Assembly: GCA_019636285.1 (NCBI GenBank)
Contig: JAHBXV010000046.1
Coordinates: forward strand, 1 to 44,615
Length of the DNA: 44,615 nt
Direction of reading: 5' to 3'
Source: Planctomycetaceae bacterium
GTDB taxonomy: Bacteria > Planctomycetota > Planctomycetia > Planctomycetales > Planctomycetaceae
The notes under the pieces were generated by a model that did not search any database, was not told where the DNA came from, and worked only from the letters and a program-made list of their open reading frames with translations. Within the stretch, counting starts at the first letter, position 1. Each line of letters starts with the position of its first letter. The position numbers and the translations under genes are program-made. Shown here one piece after another: positions 9,418 to 17,150 of this stretch.

Positions 9418-12225
9418 TCAGTCCACAAAGGCGAATTCATTCGTCAGTAAGAGCACCTGAGCCAATCGCCCCCAGGCGTCGAGCTTGCCATCGCCGGATG
9501 CGCTCTTCACGAAATTCCTCGCCGCATCCAATTCATCCTGGCTCGGTTCGCGAACCAGCGCGCGGCGATACAGAGCCTGGATCCGCGCGGTTTCTTCGGC
9601 ACCAGCGGTCGAGTTCGCCAGTCGCCGCGAGACTTCCAGGACGAACGGCGAATTCAGACCAAACAGCGCCTGTTGCGGAACCGTGGTTCGCGGCCGCTCG
9701 CCCGCGCTGGCATCCGGGTCCGCGAAGTCAAACGCGCGAAAGATTCCCGGCAGATCGTTACGGTTAACGAGCGCGTAGACGGTCCGTCGTGGCGAACCGA
9801 TGTCCGTCACGTTGTCGTAGGGGCGCCCGCCGATGGTTCGATCCAGTTGTCCCGAAACGGCCAGCAGGGAATCCCGGAAGGCTTCGAAATCCAGCCGCCG
9901 AGGCGGCATCCGCCACAGCAGGCGATTCTCCGGATCCTTCAGTCGGGCGACCGGATCGTCGGTCGAGCCCTGCCGGTAAACCGCCGACGCCAGAATCAGG
10001 CGATGCAGGGCTTTCAGTCTCCAGCCCGAACGAACGAGCTGCACCGACAGCCAGTCCAGCAACTCTGGATGGCTTGGCGGCTCGCTCCGGACGCCAAAGT
10101 CGCTCGACGTTCCCACCAGGCCCTGACCGAAATGGTGCTGCCACAAGCGGTTCACGATCACTCGCGCCGTGAGCGGATTCTCGGGACTGACGATCGCGGC
10201 CGCCAGATCCAGGCGACCGCTCCCGTGCGAAAAGGGCTGCCGGTCCGGTCCGGCGATCACTTCCAGGAACTGCCGTGGAACCGTGTCTCCGGGACGTCCC
10301 GGGTTGCCGCGGACCAGAATGCGCGGATTCACGGGCTGCGGGCGATCGTTGAGAACCATGGCTCGCGGCGGCGCGCCGGGCGAACTGACTTTCAACGAGT
10401 CGATCTTCTTCGCGAGCTCCCGTTGCTTGTTCCGTTCCGCGCGATCCATCAGACCATTGAGGTCGCCTGTGGCCACGCGCGTCGGCGAGCCGTCCGCGAC
10501 CAGAATCTGTCGCAGCGCTTCCTCGTCGCCGTTGGCCAATGCCATCGCATCGGCCTGTTTCGCCCGAAGTTCATTCCACTGCTGCTCAACCCCGGCAAAC
10601 AAGCCGCCATAAACCTTCGCCAGCTCGACAAGATTCGTTGGCTTCGAGTCCAGCAATCGCTGCCGCACCAGTGGATTCAAGCTACCTGCGACCGACTCCG
10701 CCAGCAGTTCGTCCCGCACGGCGACGAACATGTCAGGCTTCGTGGCCACCAGTCGCCGCCAAGGCTCGAAGACGGGGTGTGGGCCATTTCCCAGACCGTT
10801 CAAGTATTTCTGCCAGCGATCCACGAGTCCCCGTCGCGGGTCGCCATGTTCATAGCTCGCCTTGAAGCCGGAGTCCTTGGGGGCAGCGCGGGTCGCGACT
10901 CCTTGCAGATAGTCTCCCACGCGGCCGCGAACTTCCTGTTCGATCTTCGTCGCGAGTTCCGCTTCCAGCGCGCGCAGGGCCTGCTCGCGATCGGCCAGTT
11001 CCTTCTCGAATTTCGCGAATGCGGCCCGATCGTTGGGGCGGCCAATCAACGGCAATTCCGCCGGCTCATCGGAGGACGCGAAGACGCCATACAGCGAGTA
11101 GTAGTCGGCCGCGGGAACGGGATCGAACTTGTGATCGTGGCAGCGGGCACAAGTGACCGTCAGCCCCATCAGACCCCGGCTGACGACATCGATGCGGTCA
11201 TCGATGATGTCGTGATTGTTGTTCAGGAACCGGCGGCCCACAGTCAGAAATCCCATCGCCGCCAGGTCTTCGTTACTGTCCGGATGGTCAAGCTGATCGG
11301 CGGCAAGCTGTTCGGTCACGAACCGGTCGTAGGGCTTGTCCTGATTCAGCGCTCGAATCACGTAGTCACGATACGTGTAGGCGTACGGATAGCGGGGCTC
11401 TTCGGTAAACACATAGCCCTTGGTGTCGGCATACCGCGCGACGTCGAGCCAGTACCGTCCCCAGCGCTCGCCGTACTCCGGCGAATCCAGGTATCTGTCG
11501 ACGACTCGCTCAAAGGCATCGGGCGACGTGTCGTTCTCGAATTCGGTCACTTCCTCGAGCGTGGGCGGCACCCCGCGCAAATCCATCGCGAGCCGACGCA
11601 GCAGCGTACGGCGATCAGCTTCGGGGCGAAGGGCCATTCCCTCGGCTTCCAGTCGCGCGACGACAAACGCGTCGATTGGTGTCTGAATGCGACCTGCGTC
11701 GAGGGGAACAGGGGAAGGGGACGCCTGGGGGGGGCGAAATGCCCAATGATGTTCTCGGGCACTTTGAGCCGTCATGGGACCGGCAGGCAGCCCTGTCGAT
11801 GACTCTTCTTTCGGCCATGGCGCGCCCAACTCGATCCACCGGCGGAAGATCGCGATCTCTTCGTCCGGGAGTTTTCCCGAGGGCGGCATCTGCACATCGT
11901 TGTTGTCGAACTTCAGCACCTGAATCAGTCGGCTGGCATCGGGCTGACCCGGTACCACCACCGGTCCATACTCGCCCCCTTCGACAACAATCTTGCGACC
12001 GTCGACTCGAACGCCGCCCTGTTGCTTCTGCCCCGCGTGACACTCGAAACAGCGCTTCACCAGCAGGGGGCGAACCGACTTCTCGAAAAACTCGAGGTGT
12101 TCCGGCGAAAAAGCCGGAGGCTCCTCGGCTACCACGATGACCGGACTCGCGAAGACGAAGAGAAGCGCGCAAGTTCCTCGCAAACGGGAAGAGACGACCG
12201 GCGACGGCGAGTGGGATGACAGCAT
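9418..12225 (-). CDS. PSCyt1-DUF1549-DUF1553 planctomycete cytochrome protein
   Basis: From the ATG at 12225 the protein has 935 residues. A signal peptide (CALLFVFASPVIVVAEE) ends near residue 33. The PSCyt1 domain has a heme-type CFECH at about 59-63, followed by PGQPDASRLIQVL and MPPSGKLPDEEIAIFRRWI. The DUF1549 domain follows (TPIDAFVVARLE, RRLAMDLRGVPPT, ERVVDRYLDSPEYGERWGRYWLDVARYADT). A second heme-type motif, CARCHDHKFDP, sits at about 358. DUF1553 fills the C-terminus (NRLWQHHFGQGLVGTSSDFG, ILASAVYRQ, RMPPRRLDFEAFRDSLLAVSG). A longer in-frame start at 12423 lacks a signal-peptide layout and is disfavoured. It is the first gene of the operon with DUF1501. The substrate is unknown. Confidence 0.94.
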   Translation of the reverse strand: MLSSHSPSPVVSSRLRGTCALLFVFASPVIVVAEEPPAFSPEHLEFFEKSVRPLLVKRCFECHAGQKQQGGVRVDGRKIVVEGGEYGPVVVPGQPDASRLIQVLKFDNNDVQMPPSGKLPDEEIAIFRRWIELGAPWPKEESSTGLPAGPMTAQSAREHHWAFRPPQASPSPVPLDAGRIQTPIDAFVVARLEAEGMALRPEADRRTLLRRLAMDLRGVPPTLEEVTEFENDTSPDAFERVVDRYLDSPEYGERWGRYWLDVARYADTKGYVFTEEPRYPYAYTYRDYVIRALNQDKPYDRFVTEQLAADQLDHPDSNEDLAAMGFLTVGRRFLNNNHDIIDDRIDVVSRGLMGLTVTCARCHDHKFDPVPAADYYSLYGVFASSDEPAELPLIGRPNDRAAFAKFEKELADREQALRALEAELATKIEQEVRGRVGDYLQGVATRAAPKDSGFKASYEHGDPRRGLVDRWQKYLNGLGNGPHPVFEPWRRLVATKPDMFVAVRDELLAESVAGSLNPLVRQRLLDSKPTNLVELAKVYGGLFAGVEQQWNELRAKQADAMALANGDEEALRQILVADGSPTRVATGDLNGLMDRAERNKQRELAKKIDSLKVSSPGAPPRAMVLNDRPQPVNPRILVRGNPGRPGDTVPRQFLEVIAGPDRQPFSHGSGRLDLAAAIVSPENPLTARVIVNRLWQHHFGQGLVGTSSDFGVRSEPPSHPELLDWLSVQLVRSGWRLKALHRLILASAVYRQGSTDDPVARLKDPENRLLWRMPPRRLDFEAFRDSLLAVSGQLDRTIGGRPYDNVTDIGSPRRTVYALVNRNDLPGIFRAFDFADPDASAGERPRTTVPQQALFGLNSPFVLEVSRRLANSTAGAEETARIQALYRRALVREPSQDELDAARNFVKSASGDGKLDAWGRLAQVLLLTNEFAFVD

Positions 12226-12480
12226 GTCGGAAATCCAGAGGCGGGTCGGCGGGCGGGTCGAGCGGCGGACTGTGAAAGCGATGTCCTTCTCAGGCAACAT
12301 CGACCGCCACGGCAGGTGCGGGTGAGGGGTTTGCGGCGAGCGCTTTCCCCCCTTCCTGATATTGTTGCCCGCGCGACCCTGTTCGGACAAGTGCCACGAT
12401 TCCTGGATCGTGCAAATCCGCACAGTTACCGCGGACTTGCGTCCATCAAGAGCGCTTCGTGTTCCGTCAGAAAATCGGAC

Positions 12481-13002
12481 TTAACTCGCTGGGTTTTCGC
12501 TTTCCGCAAGATGTTCGACCAGCCACCGGAAGAGCACGACAAAGCACCGGGAAAAATCGTCGGGACGCCGGGCGATCCAGTCGTCGATCGCATCGAGAGA
12601 ATAGAATCCGCCCGTCTCGATTTCGTCGGCCAGGAACGTCGGAGCCTGGTCCGTGTCGGCCCGGTAAATGACGGTGTGCTCGTACGACGTCTCTGGAGTC
12701 GCTCCGAATTTCGTCAGTCGCCGGACTCCCGCCTGAATCCCGAGTTCTTCGTCCAGTTCGCGGAGAGCGGCCTCGTCATAGTCTTCCCCGGCATGCAGGT
12801 GGCCGGACGCCGACGATGTGTACTTCAGCGGGTCTTCGTCCTTGCTCGCCGACCGCTTCTGCAGCAGCAGTTCTCCCTGGGAATTGAACACGAACACATG
12901 GACCGAGCGATGGAGCCAGCGATTCGCATGCACGACCGAACGCGGCGCCTGGCGAATGACACGATCGGTCTCATCACAGACGTCAAAAATCTCTTCGGAC
13001 AT
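12481..13002 (-). CDS. Nudix hydrolase, IPP-isomerase-like type
   Basis: The 173-residue product carries a canonical Nudix box, G-x5-E-x7-REL-x-EE-LGI, in the stretch GHLHAGEDYDEAALRELDEE-LGI. It also has HANRWLHRSVHVFVFNSQGE and LLLQKRSASKDEDPLKYTSS, typical of the YfcD/Idi-like subgroup in which LLLQKRS and a preceding HR are conserved. Members hydrolyse nucleoside-diphosphate-linked compounds or isomerise isopentenyl diphosphate; the sequence does not decide between them, although the catalytic cysteine of true Idi enzymes is not seen at the expected NTCCSHP-like site. The ATG at 13002 is preferred; 13044 and 13116 are in-frame alternatives. Confidence 0.85.
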   Translation of the reverse strand: MSEEIFDVCDETDRVIRQAPRSVVHANRWLHRSVHVFVFNSQGELLLQKRSASKDEDPLKYTSSASGHLHAGEDYDEAALRELDEELGIQAGVRRLTKFGATPETSYEHTVIYRADTDQAPTFLADEIETGGFYSLDAIDDWIARRPDDFSRCFVVLFRWLVEHLAESENPAS

Positions 13003-13495
13003 AAGGCTGGTCTTTGTGGACAAGGGCTTTATCAGGGCTTCCATGAAAAGCCGTCGACGCCGTCGACGGTCTTCTTCGTCAGACACGCACGGTATTCGAC
13101 GCCTTCCCTTCCGCAAGCGGATACTGCCCCCGCCGGATCAATATTAAAGCTCCGGGACGTCCTCCCCCTCGATCTGGGGGGGGGCATCGGCCAATGTTTG
13201 TGCGATCGGCGTTCGCTTTGACCGATTGTCGATCAGTCGTCAACAGACCATGTGTAGCAAAATGCGCTAACTTGCCTCGGCGAACAGGATGCCAGAATTT
13301 TTTTGCAGTTCGCAAATGACTGCTAAATAAGGCGTTGTGCTGATTTTTGTGTTTTTTGAAGATTTGGAGCGAACTTTGCTATCGGTGGGAGGTGTCAAGG
13401 GGTGCGCGGACCATGACGACGACGGAACCAAATGGATTGGTGGACCGAGTTCGTCAGCGTGCAAACATGACATCAACAGCATCGGGAGGGAAGAG
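13003..13495. other. gene-free stretch upstream of csrA
   Basis: No convincing gene on either strand. It contains a C/G-rich inverted run (CCCCCTCGATC then GGGGGGGG) near 13165 and an AT-richer block at about 13297-13360 (TTTTTTTGCAG ... CTAAATAAGG) that is a plausible promoter area for csrA. No exact -35/-10 pair is assigned. Confidence 0.4.
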
Positions 13496-13678
13496 ATGCT
13501 CGTTCTGACTCGTGGAATTCGTCAACAGATCTGCCTCAATGGGCAGCAGGTCGTCGTCACCGTGCTTGATGTCCGGGATGGCAAAGTCCGGTTGGGAATC
13601 GACGCTCCCCGCTCGATTTCTGTCGTTCGCCAGGAAGTGGCGGATCAGGTCGGAGCCGCGTTGCCCGCTTCGCGGTAG
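13496..13678 (+). CDS. csrA: carbon storage regulator CsrA
   Basis: The 60-residue protein has the family layout: MLVLTRGIRQQI at the N-terminus, VVTVLDVRDGKVRLGIDAPR in the middle and a short helix SVVRQEVADQV. The first strand LVLTR with its basic R and the V-R-LGI-AP block are the RNA-contact elements of CsrA, which binds GGA motifs in mRNA leaders and blocks or stabilises translation. GGGAGG lies 6 bases upstream of the ATG; a longer in-frame reading from 13337 is not supported. glgC starts 187 bases downstream in the same direction. Confidence 0.95.
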   Translation: MLVLTRGIRQQICLNGQQVVVTVLDVRDGKVRLGIDAPRSISVVRQEVADQVGAALPASR

Positions 13679-13809
13679 CTGGAATTAGCGGTACGACCGC
13701 GAACTTCTTCGATTCTCTCTTGTGCTCAGCCTGCGCCCAGGCTCGGACCTGTTGATCCGATCAAGAGGGGTGCGTTTCGTCTCGGACGCTCATCGGCTAT
13801 AACGGCACG

Positions 13810-13827
13810 GGACGTCGTTCGACGTCC
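13810..13827 (+). promoter_or_regulatory. GGA-bearing hairpin in the glgC leader
   Basis: GGACGTCGTTCGACGTCC is a perfect self-complementary stem 38 bases before the glgC start, with GGA at its 5' foot. A second GGA is in the Shine-Dalgarno itself (CCGGGGGAAGCG). Paired GGA sites, one over the ribosome-binding site, are the standard CsrA target arrangement, but here one GGA is in the stem rather than the loop, so the assignment is tentative. Confidence 0.35.
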
Positions 13828-13864
13828 ATCATTGCCACACGATTGAGCGACTCCGGGGGAAGCG

Positions 13865-15151
13865 ATGAAGAACGTGATGTCCGTGATTCTTGGAGGCGGC
13901 AAGGGAACCCGGCTGTTTCCGCTGACGCAATACCGCTCCAAGCCGGCCGTCCCCTTGGCGGGCAAATACCGGCTCATCGACATCCCGATCTCGAACTGCA
14001 TCAACAGCGGTCTGAACCGCATCTATGTGTTGACGCAGTTCAATTCGGTCAGTCTTCACCGCCATATTCGCCAGACCTACCGCTTCGACCGCTTCGACGG
14101 CGGCTTCGTCGAGATTCTGGCTGCCCAGCAGACGATGGAAGGCGAGCACTGGTATCAGGGAACCGCCGACGCCGTCCGCAAGAACATGCGCTACCTGCAG
14201 CAGAAGGGGATCGAGTACGTCCTCATTCTCTCGGGCGACCAGCTCTATCGCATGGACTTCGCCGAAATGGTCCGTAACCACATCGAGCGGGGGGCCGACG
14301 TTTCCATCGCGGCACTTCCGGTCGATCGCGAAGCCGCGAAAGCCTTCGGCATCATGCGCCTGGACGACGACGGTCGCGTGCGCGGGTTTCTGGAGAAGCC
14401 CCAGACTCACGAAGAGATGGACATGGTGCGAACCGATCCTGCCTGGATCGACGCCCATGGCCTCAAAAGCAACGGCCGGGATCTCCTGGCCAGCATGGGC
14501 ATCTACCTCTTCAATCTCGACGCCCTCATCAGCTTGCTGGAAAAATCGGACTACCACGACTTCGGGAAGGAAATCTTCCCCATGTCGATCCGCACCCACG
14601 ATGTCTTCGTGCACCTGTTCGACGGTTACTGGGAAGATATCGGAACCGTCGACGCGTTCTACCAGGCCAATCTCGATCTGGCCCGGCCGGATGCTCCCTT
14701 CCGGCTGGACGATGAGGCCGCGCCGATCTACACCCATGCCCGGTTCCTGCCGCCGACCCGCTGCGACGGAGCAGTCATCAAGCAAAGCCTCGTCGCGGAC
14801 GGCTGCGTGATTGGCGCCGGCTCGACCATCGAAAACAGCGTCATCGGTCTGCGAACCCACATTGGAAAGAACGTGACGATCCGCAACACGGTCATCATGG
14901 GAGCCGACTTCCAGCAGTCGGACGACGACCTGGCCGAAGAGGCCCGTCAGGGTATCCCGCCAATCGGCATCGGCGACGGAACAACGCTGGATGGAGCCCT
15001 CGTCGACAAGAACTGCCGCATCGGACGCAATGTCATTCTGAAAACAGCCGGTCTGGAGACGGTCTCGAAGGATTGCCCCGTCTGGTTCGTCGACGGCGTC
15101 CTGGCAGTCCCGAAAGAGACCACGCTCCCCGACAACTGGAAGCTGACGTAG
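13865..15151 (+). CDS. glgC: glucose-1-phosphate adenylyltransferase
   Basis: The 428-residue enzyme makes ADP-glucose from glucose-1-phosphate and ATP, the committed step of bacterial glycogen synthesis. The nucleotidyltransferase motif [12 protein letters not shown] is at residues 10-21. It is followed by the activator/ATP segment [20 protein letters not shown], the catalytic SGDQLYRMD near 119, GFLEKP and [11 protein letters not shown] with YWEDIGT. The C-terminus from about 300 is the left-handed beta-helix with hexapeptide repeats ([37 protein letters not shown]). Length matches the family. GGGGGAAG precedes the ATG. A strong hairpin repeat begins 30 bases after the stop and could serve as terminator. 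No other glg gene is in view. Confidence 0.97.
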   Translation: MKNVMSVILGGGKGTRLFPLTQYRSKPAVPLAGKYRLIDIPISNCINSGLNRIYVLTQFNSVSLHRHIRQTYRFDRFDGGFVEILAAQQTMEGEHWYQGTADAVRKNMRYLQQKGIEYVLILSGDQLYRMDFAEMVRNHIERGADVSIAALPVDREAAKAFGIMRLDDDGRVRGFLEKPQTHEEMDMVRTDPAWIDAHGLKSNGRDLLASMGIYLFNLDALISLLEKSDYHDFGKEIFPMSIRTHDVFVHLFDGYWEDIGTVDAFYQANLDLARPDAPFRLDDEAAPIYTHARFLPPTRCDGAVIKQSLVADGCVIGAGSTIENSVIGLRTHIGKNVTIRNTVIMGADFQQSDDDLAEEARQGIPPIGIGDGTTLDGALVDKNCRIGRNVILKTAGLETVSKDCPVWFVDGVLAVPKETTLPDNWKLT

Positions 15152-15181
15152 TCGGTTGTGCTCTGTCAATCTGAAAGATTC

Positions 15182-15262
15182 GGGTGTGTGCCACTGGCTC
15201 CGCCAGTGCATCCAGTTATGGCCTTTTCACGTAAGAGGCACTGGCAGAGCCAGTGGCACCCT
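15182..15262. repeat. long hairpin repeat, 'GCCACTGGC' family, copy 1
   Basis: Left arm GGGTGTGTGCCACTGGCTCC... and right arm ...GCACTGGCAGAGCCAGTGGCACCC are complementary over about 25 bases with a 3-base insertion and one mismatch. Each arm is itself palindromic (CACTGGC/GCCAGTG). A relative lies at 22214-22286. Its place directly after glgC suggests a terminator role. Confidence 0.8.
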
Positions 15263-15280
15263 ACGCCGTTAACCCTCTTT

Positions 15281-15402
15281 GCCGCCGTCCCCCGCCGGCT
15301 TGCCCGGCGGGAACGGGAGTTTGACAGCTAGCATGAGACCGCGACCCAACCCGCGTCGCCCCCGGCCAGCTTGTCTGGCCGGAGCGAAAGTTTGAGGGCT
15401 GG
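15281..15402. repeat. two direct copies of a hairpin unit with compensatory stem changes
   Basis: Unit 1 (15281-15330) has the stem CCGCCGG-CTTG-CCCGGCGG. Unit 2 (15354-15402) has CCGGCCAG-CTTGT-CTGGCCGG. Both share the frame CGYC-CCCCCG ... CTTG ... GG-CGRRAGTTTGA. The stems differ in sequence but stay paired. Confidence 0.65.
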
Positions 15403-15578
15403 TCTCCAACGACCCTTGCCTACCAGACTTGGCCTCCTGTTAATCACGCCGACAGGGGAGCGGAGAGAGACTGGGCAAGGCTTCTAGCCCGGATTATTCA
15501 CGGAACGGAAGGTATGTGCCGCATGACATTTCTCTGGAACTGAGTAGCCGTGTTTCAGAGAAAGCACCCCACGAAGTT

Positions 15579-15638
15579 GTAACCCGAAGCGTCTGCGAGG
15601 GAAGTTTTCGTCTCTCCCTCACTGACGCTTCGGGTGAC
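15579..15638. repeat. hairpin repeat, 'TAACCCGA.GCGTC.GCGAGGGA' family, copy 1
   Basis: Arms 15579-15602 and 15615-15638 are complementary over about 24 bases with two or three mismatches, separated by about 12 bases. The element abuts the MITE-like copy that begins at 15638. The second family member, with perfect arms, is at 37552-37611. Confidence 0.8.
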
Positions 15639-15735
15639 TAAGAAACCCTCACACAACCGGTTGTGCCTGTCCGAAACGTGCCAAAATCCAAGCAAACAAC
15701 TCATGGCACAGAGGTTGTGTTAGAGTCTCTAAGCA
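15638..15735. repeat. MITE-like hairpin repeat, copy 2
   Basis: Same element as 6831-6926: it begins CTAAGAAACCCTCACACAACC, continues with CACAACCGGTTGTG, and ends GAGGTTGTGTTAGAGTCTCT. The two halves fold on each other (CACAACC with GGTTGTG, GTGCC with GGCAC). It lies 24 bases downstream of the isopropylmalate-synthase-type gene's stop. Confidence 0.75.
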
Positions 15736-15759
15736 GTAGGCCGCATATCTCACGGGGCG

Positions 15760-16983
15760 CTACGCGGCTCGCGCCATCTCACGCACGACGTTGTCGTCGA
15801 TCATGCGGCCTTTCGGCGCGAATTTCAGGGCCTCGAGCACGCGCGTGACGGTGGCGTCATCGCTGGGAAGCCCCAGTTCGCTCAACCGGTGCGCCACGGC
15901 CCGGCGGCCGCTATGTCGCCCGAGGACGAACTGCACTCCCGAGGAGCCGACGACTTCCGGGCGATACGGCAGGTACGTGTCGAGGTTCTTCAAAAGGCCG
16001 TCCTGGTGAATGCCGGCTTCGGTCGCGAAGACTGTCGGCCCCACCACTGGCTTATTCGGAGCGTACGAAATCCCCGTGAGTTCCGAGACCATTCGGCAGA
16101 GCGGGGCGAGCTTCGTCGTGTTGATCTTCGCGGTTCGCTGGTATTGATCGGGATGAAGGGTGATCGCCATCGCGACTTCTTCCAGCGACGCATTCCCGGC
16201 CCGTTCGCCAATTCCATTCACCGTGCATTGAACGACGTGCGCGCCCGCTTCCAGGCCCGCCAGCGTGTTCGCGACCGCCAGGCCCAGATCGTTATGCATG
16301 TGGACGGCAATCAGCGCTTTGCGGATGCTCGGCACCCCTTCCTGAATGGCCGTCAGGAATCGGGTCACCTTCGCGGGAGTCAGCACGCCGACCGTGTCCG
16401 GGAAGCCGACGGTCGTCGCCCCGGCTCGAATCGCCCGTTCATAGCACTGGCAGAGAAACGGAAGCTCGGTCCGGCTGGCATCTTCCGGGCTGAAGGCCAC
16501 GATGTCGAATTGCTTCGCCGCGTAGGAAACCGTCTCACCGATGATGTCGAGAATCTCGGCTTCGCTTTTTCGCAGTTTGTGCTCGCGGTGCAGGGGGCTC
16601 GTTCCGATGAACAGGCTGACCCCCCGCTTGTGCGACGGCTGGCCATCGAGCGCCGCCGCCGCCGCGTCCACGTCGGACGTGGTGGTTCGGCATAAGCCGG
16701 TCAGCACGCAGCGGCGAACACGTCCCACCATCTTCCGGATCGCGGCGACATCATACTCGCTCGATGCGGGAAAACCGGCGTCGAGCGAATGAACTCCGGC
16801 TTCTTCGAGAGCGAGCGCGATTCGCAGCTTTTCGTCGGGATCAAGCGTCGCTCCGGGCATCTGTTCGCCGTCACGAAGCGTCGTGTCGCTGAACAGCACT
16901 GCTCCTCCGCGCCGATGATGCTGGATGATCGCCGCCTTGATCGGTGCCGCGATGACTTTCTTCAGTTGCTGAAGTCTCGACAT
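15760..16983 (-). CDS. 2-isopropylmalate/homocitrate synthase-type enzyme, short form
   Basis: The 407-residue product belongs to the DRE-TIM metallolyase family, which condenses acetyl-CoA with a 2-oxo acid. Signatures are [14 protein letters not shown] (residues 31-44, metal-binding Asp33), LDAGFPASS, the metal-binding [16 protein letters not shown] near 225, and [10 protein letters not shown] with EAGIHQDGL. The length stops after the catalytic lid region; the LeuA C-terminal regulatory domain (leucine-binding, usually bringing the protein to about 500 residues) is missing. It could be a leucine-insensitive LeuA, a homocitrate synthase or a related enzyme; the keto-acid substrate cannot be read from sequence alone. 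The ATG at 16983 has GAGGTG 7 bases upstream, so a longer reading to 17079 is rejected. Confidence 0.88.
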   Translation of the reverse strand: MSRLQQLKKVIAAPIKAAIIQHHRRGGAVLFSDTTLRDGEQMPGATLDPDEKLRIALALEEAGVHSLDAGFPASSEYDVAAIRKMVGRVRRCVLTGLCRTTTSDVDAAAAALDGQPSHKRGVSLFIGTSPLHREHKLRKSEAEILDIIGETVSYAAKQFDIVAFSPEDASRTELPFLCQCYERAIRAGATTVGFPDTVGVLTPAKVTRFLTAIQEGVPSIRKALIAVHMHNDLGLAVANTLAGLEAGAHVVQCTVNGIGERAGNASLEEVAMAITLHPDQYQRTAKINTTKLAPLCRMVSELTGISYAPNKPVVGPTVFATEAGIHQDGLLKNLDTYLPYRPEVVGSSGVQFVLGRHSGRRAVAHRLSELGLPSDDATVTRVLEALKFAPKGRMIDDNVVREMARAA

Positions 16984-17030
16984 GTCACACCTCGAAACCA
17001 TCAAGGGCGTACGAGCCGCGACTCCGTTGG

Positions 17031-17063
17031 GTGGCACGCCCTGAGTCTTCGAAGGGCGTGGCA
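17031..17063. repeat. hairpin repeat 'GGCACGCCC/GGGCGTGGC', copy 1
   Basis: GGCACGCCCTGAGTC then TTCGAAGGGCGTGGC form a hairpin. It lies between the stop-side of the TlpA-like gene and the start of the synthase gene on the minus strand. A related hairpin is at 39231-39266. Confidence 0.6.
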
Positions 17064-17150
17064 AACGACCACCTCCCACGCCCTTCCGCGAAGCCTTCAG
17101 AGGATACCACCCGACCGCGACCCGTTAATTGAGCAATTGAGCGGAAGCAA

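Noticed and set aside
9673-11802. 709-codon plus-strand frame
   Set aside because: It is the complement of the DUF1553 gene, whose heme motifs and domains are unambiguous; long antisense frames are expected at this GC content.
12226-12423. N-terminal extension of the DUF1553 protein
   Set aside because: The added 66 residues precede and hide a standard signal peptide, so the ATG at 12225 is more likely.
13829-15211. 460-codon minus-strand frame
   Set aside because: It is the shadow of glgC.
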